Source: Terriglobia bacterium
Lineage (GTDB): Bacteria; Acidobacteriota; Terriglobia; Terriglobales; Acidobacteriaceae
Assembly: GCA_020073165.1 (NCBI GenBank)
Contig: JAIQFP010000011.1
Coordinates: forward strand, 67,260 to 131,259
Length of the DNA: 64,000 nucleotides
Reading direction: 5' to 3'
The number at the start of each line of letters is the position of its first letter. The stretch's first letter is position 1. The position numbers and the translations under genes are program-made. Shown in pieces: positions 17,043-25,169 of the stretch. The notes beneath the pieces are model-generated. The model saw nothing but the letters and a program-made list of their open reading frames with translations. It did no database searches and was not told the DNA's origin.

Positions 17043-18247
17043 GAAGGAATGGATCGGGGCCTCGTCTCAGTCAAGAGCAGCGTTACCAAGAATAGAAAAG
17101 CCATGCCCCCCGCTGACAGCCACAGCGTCGTCCCCAAGCCGAATTGTTCCGCCAGTGCTCCGCCCAGCGCGGGAGCGGCCGTGGCGCCCATGATCTCACC
17201 GACCAGCGTAACCAATCCGATCGCCGTGGCGGCGAAGCCTGCAGGTGCGCTTTCCGCGGGCACTAGCACGATGATCAGCGAGGCGATCGCCTGGCCGCCG
17301 TTGGCCACAAACAGAATCCCTGCCAGCGTCCATAGATGTCCATAAAGCACCGGAATCAGCAGCGCGAGTGGCACCGCCGTGGACAACACGGAAAGGAAGA
17401 ACAGCAACTTCTTGCGACCAATTTGGTCGGAAAGCGAAGGCAACAGGAATCCCAGGACAAAGCTTCCCAGCCCGGTAGCTCCGAGCAGAAACCCGGCCGT
17501 CGTCGCCGGCTGGTGGGCGACTTCGGTGATATAGAGGGGCGCAAACACGTTCAGGAGGAAGAGCCAGGTCATGAATCCTGCTGAGCCCAGACATGCCAGC
17601 CAGACATTGCGGAAGCGCAAGACGGAAAGATAGTGGCGTAAGGTCGCGCCGCGGTGGGCGCTGATGCCGGCATTTCCTTGCGGCTCTTTGACGAACTTCC
17701 AGATCAACAGGCCCAGCATGATTCCCGGAATGCCCGCCACAAAAAATGCCCAACGCCAACCCACGCGCGACGCTATTTGCGTGGTGAGGACCGGCGCCAC
17801 AGCCAGGCCGACCAGAGCTGCCGCGCTAACCACGGCACCGACGTTGCGTCCGCGGCGCTCGGGCGGGGAAGATTCTTCGATCAGTGCCGTGATGACCGAC
17901 CAGCACGGGCCCTCCGCCACGCCCATCAGCGCGCGGATCAGCAGAAGCTGCTCGAAACTGCGCGCCATCCCGGTGACCCAGGAAAGCGCCGAGAAAAGGA
18001 AGACCGCCGGGATCAGGATCCGCCGCCGTCCGAAGCGGTCCGACAAGGCGCCAAACAGGAAAGTGGAACCTGCCCAGCAAATCGCCAAAACCGAAGCCAG
18101 CAGGCCGATCTGTTCGTTAGTGAGATGGAACTCGGATGCGAAGTACGGGGCGAGGTATAACTGGGACATGCGGTCGAGGAAGACCGTGCCCCAAGTGAAA
18201 AACAGAATTATGACTAGAGTGTTTTCGTAGCGCCGGGTGTGGTCCAC
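17036..18247 (-). CDS. major facilitator superfamily transporter
   Basis: 403 residues from a GTG at 18247; a longer read to 18385 adds a charged, non-homologous N-terminus overlapping plsC deeply, so it was not used. The chosen start still overlaps the plsC end by 34 bases. Twelve membrane helices in two halves; the loop 2-3 signature GALSDRFGRRRILIP is repeated as PSLSDQIGRKKLLFF in the second half. The residue pattern resembles hexuronate/anion cation symporters and sugar-phosphate transporters. The substrate cannot be assigned. Likely cotranscribed with plsC. Confidence 0.85.
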   Translation of the reverse strand: MDHTRRYENTLVIILFFTWGTVFLDRMSQLYLAPYFASEFHLTNEQIGLLASVLAICWAGSTFLFGALSDRFGRRRILIPAVFLFSALSWVTGMARSFEQLLLIRALMGVAEGPCWSVITALIEESSPPERRGRNVGAVVSAAALVGLAVAPVLTTQIASRVGWRWAFFVAGIPGIMLGLLIWKFVKEPQGNAGISAHRGATLRHYLSVLRFRNVWLACLGSAGFMTWLFLLNVFAPLYITEVAHQPATTAGFLLGATGLGSFVLGFLLPSLSDQIGRKKLLFFLSVLSTAVPLALLIPVLYGHLWTLAGILFVANGGQAIASLIIVLVPAESAPAGFAATAIGLVTLVGEIMGATAAPALGGALAEQFGLGTTLWLSAGGMAFLFLVTLLLTETRPRSIPSQ

Positions 18248-19107
18248 TCGGTTTCCTTGGTCGGGTTCGAGTCGTACAAATGCTCCACCGCCCGCTGCAC
18301 CTTTGCTGACAGCTCTTCGATATCGTGCCCCTTCAGCCCCGCGGTCGAGATCGGTGCACCCACGCGCATCTCCAGCGGGCGGCACTTGATGTGATAGGTG
18401 TTCATCGGCAGCAGCTCATAGGTCCCCACCAGCGCGACCGGCACGATGTCCACCTGCGCCTTGATCGCCAGGAAAAATGCTCCTGGCATGAAGGGCTTGA
18501 TCTCGCCGTCGGGCGTGCGGCCGCCTTCGGGAAAGATCACCAGAGGCATGCCGCCCTGCAAACTCTTCACCGCGGAGCGGATGCTCGCAATCGACGACGC
18601 CGGATTCTGCTGATTGATGCACACCTGCCCCGACCGTTTCAGGTGCCAACCGATTACCGGATACGAAAGCAGTTCCTTTTTGAACATGATCCGGAACTGG
18701 AATGGCAAGTGCACATACAGCACGGGGATATCGAGCGCGGAAGCATGATTCACGGCGTACAGGTGTGGCTTGGAGGTGTCGACCCTCTCCAGGCCGGTCA
18801 CTCTCACCGGCGAAGAGATCGTCTTCATGATCATCCAGGACCATGCCCGCGCGAAGTCGTGCAGAATGCGCTCTTTCTCGCCAAAAAGCGATACCGGGAC
18901 GGCCACCGGCCCAAGCAACACCGTATAAAGCCAGATGAGTGGATCCAGGATGAAGTACGAACGCAGCCGGCTGAGCCAGCCGTAGCGGCGTGTGGAGACG
19001 GGTTGGGGCCGGTCCTGAGCGGAGTCGAAGGAACCCGTCCGGGTCGAACGCAGCTCAACAATCTTCGGGTTAGTTTCGGTCTCCGCGGATGTCTGGAAAT
19101 CCTGCAC
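18214..19107 (-). CDS. plsC: 1-acyl-sn-glycerol-3-phosphate acyltransferase
   Basis: 297 residues. The acyltransferase motifs are present: NHASALDIPVLY (block I, NHxxxxD type, with A/S substitutions around the catalytic His-Asp), VCINQQNPASSI and LVIFPEGGRTPDGEI (block III). A hydrophobic stretch near residues 52-75 anchors it to the inner membrane, where it makes phosphatidic acid. Residues 24-40 (around SFDSAQDRPQPVSTRR) are a repeat-derived insertion in the variable N-terminus. It overlaps the downstream MFS gene and starts 6 bases after folC ends. Confidence 0.9.
   Translation of the reverse strand: MQDFQTSAETETNPKIVELRSTRTGSFDSAQDRPQPVSTRRYGWLSRLRSYFILDPLIWLYTVLLGPVAVPVSLFGEKERILHDFARAWSWMIMKTISSPVRVTGLERVDTSKPHLYAVNHASALDIPVLYVHLPFQFRIMFKKELLSYPVIGWHLKRSGQVCINQQNPASSIASIRSAVKSLQGGMPLVIFPEGGRTPDGEIKPFMPGAFFLAIKAQVDIVPVALVGTYELLPMNTYHIKCRPLEMRVGAPISTAGLKGHDIEELSAKVQRAVEHLYDSNPTKETEWTTPGATKTL
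19011..19035. repeat. CTGAGCG-AAGGA dispersed repeat inside plsC
   Basis: CCTGAGCGGAGTCGAAGGA matches the dispersed repeat also found at 42464, 45484, 58279 and 59748. Here it is translated as GSFDSAQDR. It does not interrupt the frame. Confidence 0.75.
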
Positions 19108-19112
19108 GTTTC

Positions 19113-20636
19113 TTAGATGCGAACCCCCAACTGGCGCATCGCCTCTCCTACAATGTATATCGATCCGGTAATAACCACTACGCCTTTTGGCCCAGCCAGG
19201 GCCCGTGCCCGCTCCACCGCCGACGCCACATCGGGCGCGTCCTCGATGTCGGTTGAGGTGCGGGCGGCGGCTTCGCGAATCTCGTCGGGCGTGGCCGACC
19301 TTGGGTTATCGGCGCGCGTGGCAATCACGCGCTCCGCCAGCGGGAAAAGAATCTCGGCGATCTCCCCGATGGCCTTGTCGCGCATGGCCCCGAAAACGAA
19401 CGACAAGGGCCGGTCGTGGTAGCAGGCCGAGAGAGTCGAGCGCAGCGCCCAGGCGCCAGCGGGATTGTGCGCTACATCGAGCACAATCTCCGGGGTAGGG
19501 ATGGTTCGGACAGCCGAGGCGGCAGGAAGGTTCGCGGGAATGACCTGAAACCGGCCTGGCCAGCGCGTTTCCCGAATGCCTCGTTCGATGGATTCGGGCG
19601 TGATTGCAAATCCTTGCTTGCTCAATTGCTCGGCGGCGGCAATGGCCAGCGCGACATTGCGCAACTGGTGACGACCGACCAGTGGCGTCTCGACCAGGAT
19701 TTCTTTGCCCATGACCTGCAGGGGATATCGGGAAACGTAGCCGGACGAATTCGTGCCAAGGCTCTGCCGCCCCTCCGGGGCTTCTGTCTGGTCAGGCTCT
19801 GACCCACGGCTTACGCCGTGGGCGGCATTCTCTCGCCGCTCCGCGGCTGAATTTCGCGCCCCAGGGACGCAATTGCTGACGGAGGTCGCTCTCTCGCTAC
19901 TCGGTACCAGGTACTCGGCACTCGCGGGCGACACCGGTGGGACATACGGTACCGCGCTGACCCCGTGTGCTCCGAGGTCGAGAATCGTATTCCCAATCAC
20001 ATCGTTAGCCTGGGGCTGTTGCGGCAGCGTTACCACCACGCCGCCCTGCCGGATAATCCCGGCCTTCTCGCGGGCGATTTCCGCCACCGTGTTGCCCAGG
20101 AATTTCTGATGGTCGAGGGAAATATCGGTGATCACGCTCACCCGCGGCTTGATCACGTTGGTGGCGTCGAGGCGCCCACCCATGCCAACCTCGAGCACTG
20201 CTATCTCGATCTTGCGTTGCGCAAAGTACTCGAAGGCAATGGCGGTCAGCATTTCAAAGAAGCTGGGATGCCAAGGCAATTCGCCCTCTCCCACCAGTCG
20301 TTCGGCAGTTCGATCCACAACATCGTGCAGCAGGGCAAAATCGTCGTCGCTGATTTCTTCGCCATTGATTCGAATGCGCTCATTGATCCGCATCAGGTGG
20401 GGAGACGTGTACAGCCCACTGCGGACACCGGAAGCTCGAAGAATTGCGGCCAGCGTGGCTGCCGTCGAGCCCTTGCCGTTGGTGCCGGCAATCAGCACGC
20501 CGGGAAACCGCCCCTCCGGATGGTCCAACGCGCCCAACAGCACCCGCATGTGCGCCAGGTCAAACTTGTGCGACGGCGTCTGGGCCAACTCGTGGCCCAG
20601 CGCGTACATGCGCTCGACAGCGGTTAAATAGGACAT
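19113..20636 (-). CDS. folC: bifunctional folylpolyglutamate/dihydrofolate synthase, with in-frame insertion
   Basis: 507 residues, about 70 longer than typical FolC. The ATP loop GTNGKGST (51-58), the GLYTSPHL motif, the VGMGGRLDATN block and the ligase C-domain (VLDVAHNPAGAWAL) are all present. It joins dihydropteroate with glutamate and extends polyglutamate tails. Residues about 233-300 are foreign: a low-complexity Ser/Ala/Glu/Arg stretch encoded by stacked repeat sequence (19739-19934) between the ATPase and C-terminal domains. The start codon itself lies in a heptanucleotide repeat tract. Between accD and plsC; transcription is probably shared with accD. Confidence 0.93.
   Translation of the reverse strand: MSYLTAVERMYALGHELAQTPSHKFDLAHMRVLLGALDHPEGRFPGVLIAGTNGKGSTAATLAAILRASGVRSGLYTSPHLMRINERIRINGEEISDDDFALLHDVVDRTAERLVGEGELPWHPSFFEMLTAIAFEYFAQRKIEIAVLEVGMGGRLDATNVIKPRVSVITDISLDHQKFLGNTVAEIAREKAGIIRQGGVVVTLPQQPQANDVIGNTILDLGAHGVSAVPYVPPVSPASAEYLVPSSERATSVSNCVPGARNSAAERRENAAHGVSRGSEPDQTEAPEGRQSLGTNSSGYVSRYPLQVMGKEILVETPLVGRHQLRNVALAIAAAEQLSKQGFAITPESIERGIRETRWPGRFQVIPANLPAASAVRTIPTPEIVLDVAHNPAGAWALRSTLSACYHDRPLSFVFGAMRDKAIGEIAEILFPLAERVIATRADNPRSATPDEIREAAARTSTDIEDAPDVASAVERARALAGPKGVVVITGSIYIVGEAMRQLGVRI
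19739..19934. repeat. composite repeat insertion inside folC
   Basis: About 195 bp, a multiple of three. It contains a hairpin ACCCACGGC...GCCGTGGG near 19801-19820, a second palindromic part (CGCCGCTCCGCGGCTGA), and a heptanucleotide tract with the CTCGGTA word near 19895-19925. It encodes protein without similarity to FolC. Confidence 0.75.
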
Positions 20637-20803
20637 CGGACCTCGGACGTCAGACCTCAGACCTCAGACCTCGGCCTTCAAACTCTCAGATTATCAATTC
20701 GGCCCCCGCGGATTCGAGTTCCGCGCATTAGAACGCAACGGGAGCGGGTCGAAGTGGGAACGCCGTGGATTCACAGGTTTGCTGAAATCCGAGGTCTGAG
20801 GGC
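20633..20803. repeat. inverted pair of heptanucleotide repeat tracts between accD and folC
   Basis: The left tract 20633-20681 has seven or eight consecutive units of form ACCTCAG/ACCTCGG with exact 7-base spacing. It includes the folC start codon. The right tract 20787-20803 (CCGAGGTCTGAGG) is its inverse. No gene lies in the 175-bp gap. Confidence 0.85.
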
Positions 20804-20811
20804 GCCGGTGG

Positions 20812-21654
20812 CTACGCCGCCATGAATTCCAGCGCCCGTGCGATGTACGGCTTGAGCTGTTTGCGAGGCACTACCGCGTCCAGCATGCCGTGCTCGAGCA
20901 GGAACTCGCTGCGCTGGAAACCTTGTGGCAGCTTCTGCCGGATGGTTTGCTCGATCACCCGTGGCCCGGCAAAGCCAATCAGAGCACCGGGCTCAGCGAT
21001 ATTCAAGTCGCCCAGCATGGCGAAGGAGGCGGTGACGCCGCCGGTGGTGGGATCGGTCAGCACCGAAATGTACGGGATCTTGGCTTCATCCAGACGCGCC
21101 AGCGCGGCTGAGATTTTGGCCAGTTGCATCAGGCTGATCACGCCTTCCATCATGCGCGCGCCGCCGGAAGCGGAAACGATAATGATGGGCGCCTTGGTGT
21201 CGGTGGCCTGCTCGATGGCCCGGGTGATCGCCTCGCCGACCACTGCCCCCATGCTCCCCCCGATGAACGCGTATTCCATGGCACTCACGATCACTGGGCG
21301 CCCGTTCAGCTTGCCGCGGGCATTGATGACCGCGTCCTTCAGCCCGGTATCGGCCTGGGCCCGCTTGAGGCGCGACGAGTATGCCTTCAGGTCAACGAAT
21401 TTCAGCGGATCGGTCGAAACCAGGTTAGAGTCGAACACTTCGTAGAGATTGTCATCCAGCAGCTGGGCCAGCCGCGCGCGCGCGTCGATGCGGAAGTGCT
21501 TGTCGCACTTGGGACAGACGTTCAGGTTCTCTTCCAGGTCCTTTTTCCAGATGATCTGACGGCAATCATCACACTTCACCCACAGCCCCTCGGTGCGGAC
21601 CTTCTTCTCGCCCGAGGTATCCAGCTCACCGGCTTGTCGCTTGAACCAGGCCAT
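20812..21654 (-). CDS. accD: acetyl-CoA carboxylase carboxyltransferase subunit beta
   Basis: 280 residues from the ATG at 21654 (MAWFKR). An upstream start at 21720 would translate a repeat tract and is rejected. A four-cysteine zinc ribbon (CDDC and CPKC, residues about 28-50) precedes the carboxyltransferase core with GSMGAVVGEAITRAIE, SGGARMMEG and DPTTGGVTASFAMLGD. With AccA it transfers CO2 from biotin to acetyl-CoA for fatty-acid synthesis. It lies upstream of folC, a common arrangement. Confidence 0.96.
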   Translation of the reverse strand: MAWFKRQAGELDTSGEKKVRTEGLWVKCDDCRQIIWKKDLEENLNVCPKCDKHFRIDARARLAQLLDDNLYEVFDSNLVSTDPLKFVDLKAYSSRLKRAQADTGLKDAVINARGKLNGRPVIVSAMEYAFIGGSMGAVVGEAITRAIEQATDTKAPIIIVSASGGARMMEGVISLMQLAKISAALARLDEAKIPYISVLTDPTTGGVTASFAMLGDLNIAEPGALIGFAGPRVIEQTIRQKLPQGFQRSEFLLEHGMLDAVVPRKQLKPYIARALEFMAA

Positions 21655-21656
21655 GA

Positions 21657-21755
21657 AATTGAGTAATTGTGTAATCGGGTAATTTTGCAACTGAAAACGG
21701 TCCGCCAAGATGGCTTTCAAATCACAAAATTACCCAATTGCAAAATTACACAATC
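21657..21755. repeat. inverted pair of AT-rich heptanucleotide tracts between cobO and accD
   Basis: Tract 21657-21693 uses words like AATTGTG and TAATCGG. Tract 21718-21755 is the inverse (AAAATTA, CCAATTG, TACACAA). They touch the accD start on one side and the cobO stop on the other. The AT-rich words stand out in this GC-rich genome. Confidence 0.8.
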
Positions 21756-22290
21756 AGTACTCGATCCCCTTCTGTGCCATCACGCCCTTCTGGTAGGCGT
21801 GCTTCAACTCGCGCATTTCGGTGACGGTGTCGGCGAGTTCGACAATTGTCGGATGCGCGTTCCGCCCCGTCAAGATGACGTGTACCATCTCCGGCCTTTT
21901 CTTCAGACTCTCCACCACCTTGGCGGGATCAAGCATACCGTAGCTGATGGCGTAGTTGATCTCGTCCAGGATCACCAAGTCCCACTTGCCGGAGTGGATG
22001 GCCTTCTCAGCTTCGGCCCAGGCTTCCTCGACCAGTCGCACGTCTTCGGGGTCGGGTTTCCCGGTTCCAACCTTCACGAACCCGCGTCCCATCTGTTTCA
22101 TGATGAACTTGTCGCCAAACGCCTGCACCGCATCCAGTTCTCCGTATTGCCAGGAACCCTTTATGAACTGGAGCATGAGCACCCGCATGCCTTGTCCCAC
22201 CGCCCGCAGGGCCGTGCCCATGGCGGCCGTGGTCTTCCCCTTGCCCGGGCCGGTATTCACGATGATCAGGCCGCGACGAATGTCCTGCAT
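21754..22290 (-). CDS. cobO: cob(I)yrinic acid a,c-diamide adenosyltransferase
   Basis: 178 residues. The P-loop GPGKGKTTAAMGTALRA (residues 14-30) and VILDEINYAISYGML mark the CobO/BtuR fold. It adds the 5'-deoxyadenosyl group to corrinoids, using ATP. No other cobalamin synthesis gene is nearby; together with the corrinoid protein at 34287 it shows that corrinoids are used by this organism. The last codons abut a repeat tract. Confidence 0.93.
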   Translation of the reverse strand: MQDIRRGLIIVNTGPGKGKTTAAMGTALRAVGQGMRVLMLQFIKGSWQYGELDAVQAFGDKFIMKQMGRGFVKVGTGKPDPEDVRLVEEAWAEAEKAIHSGKWDLVILDEINYAISYGMLDPAKVVESLKKRPEMVHVILTGRNAHPTIVELADTVTEMRELKHAYQKGVMAQKGIEY

Positions 22291-22525
22291 ATGGGAAGCC
22301 TTGATTGTACCTGTTTCGCCGTGGCACGCGAGGGGACATAGGCAGAAGGTGCTGATCGGAAATGAATCAGAGCAGTACCAGGCAGAAGGTGGTGCCGACG
22401 TCCCCCGTCATCCGCGGCCCGACCGGGTGAGTACCGGTTAGTTTTCCGGGGAACTCGGGCGTCTTATCCTGCGTACACTACCGCAGGTCGGTTTGTGTCC
22501 GCGGCACTTTGTTGGAGGTCTCGGC

Positions 22526-22984
22526 ATGACTCGTACTGCCCTGGTGTTGGCGCTCCTGCTCAATCTGCCCGCAACCCTTTCGGCTCGTCCGCAGAATTCC
22601 TCCGCAACCCACGACCAGGAGGCGATTCGCGAGGTCATGGATCTGGAACGGCAATCGAAGGAGGCTGCCATCCGGCGAGACGTGTCGTTCGTCGAGCGCA
22701 CGCTGGCGGACAACTACGTCGGTATTGGCCCGCTGGGCGCAGTGGTCACCAAAGCCGATACCGTCGCGGCCCGTAAGGGCGCTCAGTTGCACTATGATTC
22801 GATCGAGATCTCGGAGATGGTCGTCCGCCTCTACGGCAACACTGCGGTGGTGACCGCGCGTGCAGAGGTGAAGGGAAGCGAACTGGGGGAGGACTTCAGC
22901 GGGCCCTATCGCTTCACCCGGGTTTGGGTGAAACGCAACGGGCGCTGGCAAGCCGTCAGCTATCAGGCGACTGTTACCCGGTAA
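22526..22984 (+). CDS. secreted NTF2-fold (DUF4440-like) protein
   Basis: 152 residues from the ATG at 22526, preceded by GGAGG at 7 bases; an earlier in-frame start lacks such a site. A signal peptide (TRTALVLALLLNLPATLSA) is followed by a single SnoaL/DUF4440-type domain: IREVMDLERQSKEAAIRRD near the front and FTRVWVKRNGRWQAVSYQAT at the end are typical. Family members may be enzymes or ligand-binding proteins; none of the known catalytic residues can be confirmed. Several similar small proteins are scattered through the window (32175, 61542). Confidence 0.75.
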   Translation: MTRTALVLALLLNLPATLSARPQNSSATHDQEAIREVMDLERQSKEAAIRRDVSFVERTLADNYVGIGPLGAVVTKADTVAARKGAQLHYDSIEISEMVVRLYGNTAVVTARAEVKGSELGEDFSGPYRFTRVWVKRNGRWQAVSYQATVTR

Positions 22985-22995
22985 TGCGGTGCCGC

Positions 22996-23157
22996 CTAGG
23001 GCATCTCCACCACCGGCTGCATCTCTTTCTTCGACTCGCCAAGAGCGGCGCCTTCATCTCCCAGTAGCCGCACGGTGACGCGGAGGGCTTCAACTTCTTT
23101 CCTGACTCTGGCCAACTCCTGCTCTTTCGTCCGCAATACTTCCATGGGATTTTTCAT
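22996..23157 (-). CDS. small heptad-containing protein of 53 residues
   Basis: MKNPMEVLRTKEQELARVRK and the following ~33 residues form one amphipathic helix with hydrophobic residues at coiled-coil spacing (V7, L8, L15, V18, V22, L25, V27), then a Glu/Lys-rich tail ending VVEMP. AAGGATC lies about 8 bases upstream of the ATG. From memory, similar short proteins with the same opening recur in acidobacterial genomes; that is not checked here. No function is known. A charged helix of this kind could bind a partner or DNA. Confidence 0.65.
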   Translation of the reverse strand: MKNPMEVLRTKEQELARVRKEVEALRVTVRLLGDEGAALGESKKEMQPVVEMP

Positions 23158-23255
23158 GAGACAGATCCTTGTTGACTAGAAATGCTCGGCATGGCTCCGA
23201 CTCTAAAGCAGCGCCAACGGCAGCGTCAGATCACCAAGGTACACGCCTGATTTCC

Positions 23256-23687
23256 TCAGTGCCCGAGGTGGTAAGGATGCCCCTTTAGAATAGTGAATGC
23301 GCGATAGAGTTGCTCCAGCAGGACGACGCGCGCCAGCTCATGCGCCAGAGTCATCTTGCCCAGCGACAGCAGCCTGGACGCAGCTTTCCGCGTCTCATCG
23401 CTGAACCCGTCCGCCGGGCCGACCGCGAACAGAAGCGGCAACGGATTGCGGACTTGGTGTTCGCCCAGGAACTTCGCCAGTTCCTCGGAGGAAAGCTGTT
23501 TGCCGGATCCATCCAGGAGCACCAAAGTTGCTCGAGCCCGGCGCTGCAATTGCATCAGCGCCGACTCGTCCTTAAGGGCAAGACTTTCGACGTCCGCATA
23601 GCGAACTAACCGCTTCAAATACTCATCTGTCAGGGCCTGGATGGCTGGCTCTTTGGTCTTCCCGATCCATGCAACGGTAAGCTTCAC
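23256..23687 (-). CDS. rlmH: 23S rRNA (pseudouridine1915-N3)-methyltransferase RlmH
   Basis: 143 residues, close to the usual 155. The SPOUT methyltransferase pattern is clear: VLLDGSGKQLSSEELAKFL, the SAM-binding LLFAVGPADGF, and the C-terminal knot ending LYRAFTILKGHPYHLGH. It methylates the loop pseudouridine of helix 69 on 70S ribosomes. Usually found near rsfS and nadD, as here. Confidence 0.95.
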   Translation of the reverse strand: MKLTVAWIGKTKEPAIQALTDEYLKRLVRYADVESLALKDESALMQLQRRARATLVLLDGSGKQLSSEELAKFLGEHQVRNPLPLLFAVGPADGFSDETRKAASRLLSLGKMTLAHELARVVLLEQLYRAFTILKGHPYHLGH

Positions 23688-23700
23688 ACCCCGGATTTAA

Positions 23701-23737
23701 CCACAGAGGACACAAAGGACACTCAGGAATCACTCGA
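23701..23737. repeat. CCACAGA-type heptanucleotide tract
   Basis: Units such as CCACAGA, GGACACA and AAGGACA fill the gap between rlmH and the methyltransferase gene. Related sequence occurs at 24596-24650. Confidence 0.55.
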
Positions 23738-23744
23738 CACTGCG

Positions 23745-24581
23745 TTAACGACTCCCTGCTGCCAGCACCACCACCGCACCGAATTTCACGCTGGCGCCAT
23801 CCACGAATTGCCGAACCGCCGCATGCACGTCGGCGTTCACCTGGTCCCATTGCTCCGCCGGGACCCGCTCCAGCATGGGGCGAAAGGGCGTCGAGACGGC
23901 CTGCGCATACTCCCAAACCTCTTCCACACTGCCCGGCCAGGTCCAGGGCAGCGTCCGGGTTTCCTCTTCCACGGTGCGGAATCCGGCTTGCCGCAGCGCC
24001 GCCGACAAACTTCCCGGCTCGGCAAAGCGGAACATGTTGGGACCACCGGGCGCCATGATCGGGCCTCCCACATGCTTGTGCACCACGCCCATAGTGCTCG
24101 ACCAGTAGGGTTGCTCGAACGGGCCCCATGCCAGGAAACAGGCCCGGCCCCCCGGTTTCAGCACACGATGGGTCTCGCACAGTGCCCGACCGGGGTCGGA
24201 AAAGAACATCACGCCAAAGCGGCAGGTGACCAGGTCGAAGCTGGCATCCGGAAACTGCGGATGATGCGCGTCCGCCTGGCTTGTGGAGACGTTCGTGAAT
24301 CCGCGCTGGCGGGCGCGCTCTTCGGCGATTTTCAAGAGATCCGCGCTGAGGTCGAGGGCCGTGACATGACCTTCCGCCCCGACTTTCGAAGCCAGACTGA
24401 TCGCCGGTTCGCCGGTGCCGCTGGCCAGATCGAGCACTGCCATTCCCGGCCGCGGATGAGCGTAAGCTACCAGGGCGTCGGTGACAGCGCGGCCCATGGC
24501 CGCCGACTTCGCTTTCCACTTCTCCGCCGCCACCAAGCGGTACGAAGCACCCCATTGCGGGTTGGATGGTTCAGCGCTCAT
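23745..24581 (-). CDS. class I SAM-dependent methyltransferase, UbiE-like
   Basis: 278 residues. The SAM-binding motif I VLDLASGTGEPAISLA (about residues 49-64), the acidic end of strand 2 in TALDLSAD, and motif IV-VI region FDLVTCRFGVMFFSDP and RVLKPGGRACFLAW are all present. The C-terminal part after residue 170 varies in this superfamily. It resembles UbiE/MenG-type methyltransferases but lacks enough evidence to name a substrate. It lies between rsfS and rlmH on the same strand. Confidence 0.85.
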   Translation of the reverse strand: MSAEPSNPQWGASYRLVAAEKWKAKSAAMGRAVTDALVAYAHPRPGMAVLDLASGTGEPAISLASKVGAEGHVTALDLSADLLKIAEERARQRGFTNVSTSQADAHHPQFPDASFDLVTCRFGVMFFSDPGRALCETHRVLKPGGRACFLAWGPFEQPYWSSTMGVVHKHVGGPIMAPGGPNMFRFAEPGSLSAALRQAGFRTVEEETRTLPWTWPGSVEEVWEYAQAVSTPFRPMLERVPAEQWDQVNADVHAAVRQFVDGASVKFGAVVVLAAGSR

Positions 24582-24595
24582 TCGCGGAAGCCAGA

Positions 24596-24650
24596 GTTCA
24601 CCACAGAGACACAGGTGGAATCTGTTCTTTGTCCACTCCGTGGGGAATGT
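24596..24650. repeat. CCACAGA-type tract with inverse copy
   Basis: GTTCACCACAGAGACACAGG at 24595-24614 is followed by an inverse-looking TTTGTCCACTCCGTGGGG at 24629-24646, between rsfS and the methyltransferase gene. Confidence 0.45.
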
Positions 24651-24678
24651 TTTCCGGAGGACATTCCAAGCGGCCCGG

Positions 24679-25086
24679 CTAGGCTCTCTTCCGAGTTGCT
24701 CGTGCTGACCGCTTGGCTGGGGCCACCGCCAGGTCCGCCGGTTCCAATTTCTTCGCTGACTTCCACAAGCGTTCGAGGTCGTAGTACTTGCGCGATTTTT
24801 CCGAGAAGACGTGCACCACGAAATCCACGTAATCGAGCAGCACCCATTCCGCCTGCTTGTAGCCCTCGACGTGAGTGGGGCGCAGCCCGGCCCTCTCCAG
24901 GCGCTCCTCCACTTCGTCGGAGATGGCCTGAATCTGCCGGGGATTGGTCCCGCTGCACACCACGAAGTAGTCGGTGAATGCCCCCGACCCCTTCTCCAGT
25001 TCCAGTATGGTGATTTCTTCCGCCTTCTTTTCCTGGCAGGCGTTGATGGCTTCGGCTACCTGTCGCTTCAAATCGTTTTTCTTCAT
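24679..25086 (-). CDS. rsfS: ribosomal silencing factor RsfS
   Basis: 135 residues. The conserved core is ITILELEKGSGAFTDYFVVCSGTNPRQIQAISDEV followed by EGYKQAEWVLLDYVDFVVHVF and YYDLERLW. RsfS binds ribosomal protein L14 and blocks subunit joining under starvation. The C-terminal ~25 residues are basic and variable. Between nadD and rlmH, the usual context. Confidence 0.95.
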   Translation of the reverse strand: MKKNDLKRQVAEAINACQEKKAEEITILELEKGSGAFTDYFVVCSGTNPRQIQAISDEVEERLERAGLRPTHVEGYKQAEWVLLDYVDFVVHVFSEKSRKYYDLERLWKSAKKLEPADLAVAPAKRSARATRKRA

Positions 25087-25089
25087 GCG

Positions 25090-25169
25090 GTCGTCAGTCG
25101 TCAGTCCTCGGTCATCAGCTAGTCATTTGATTGTAGCTGAGGCTGACGACTGACGACCGGCGACTGATA
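25090..25169. repeat. inverted pair of heptanucleotide tracts overlapping the nadD 3' end
   Basis: Left tract 25090-25124 repeats GTCGTCA-like words at exact 7-base spacing. The right tract 25135-25169 is the inverse (GCTGACG, ACTGACG). The right tract codes the last residues of NadD. Confidence 0.85.

Noticed and set aside
21657..21720. accD N-terminal extension from 21720
   Set aside because: The extra residues come from a heptanucleotide tract; AccD homology starts at MAWFKR.
22322..22410. Direct repeat GGCAGAAGGTG (two copies ~53 bp apart) as a regulatory array
   Set aside because: Only two short copies, no spacing pattern or link to a promoter.
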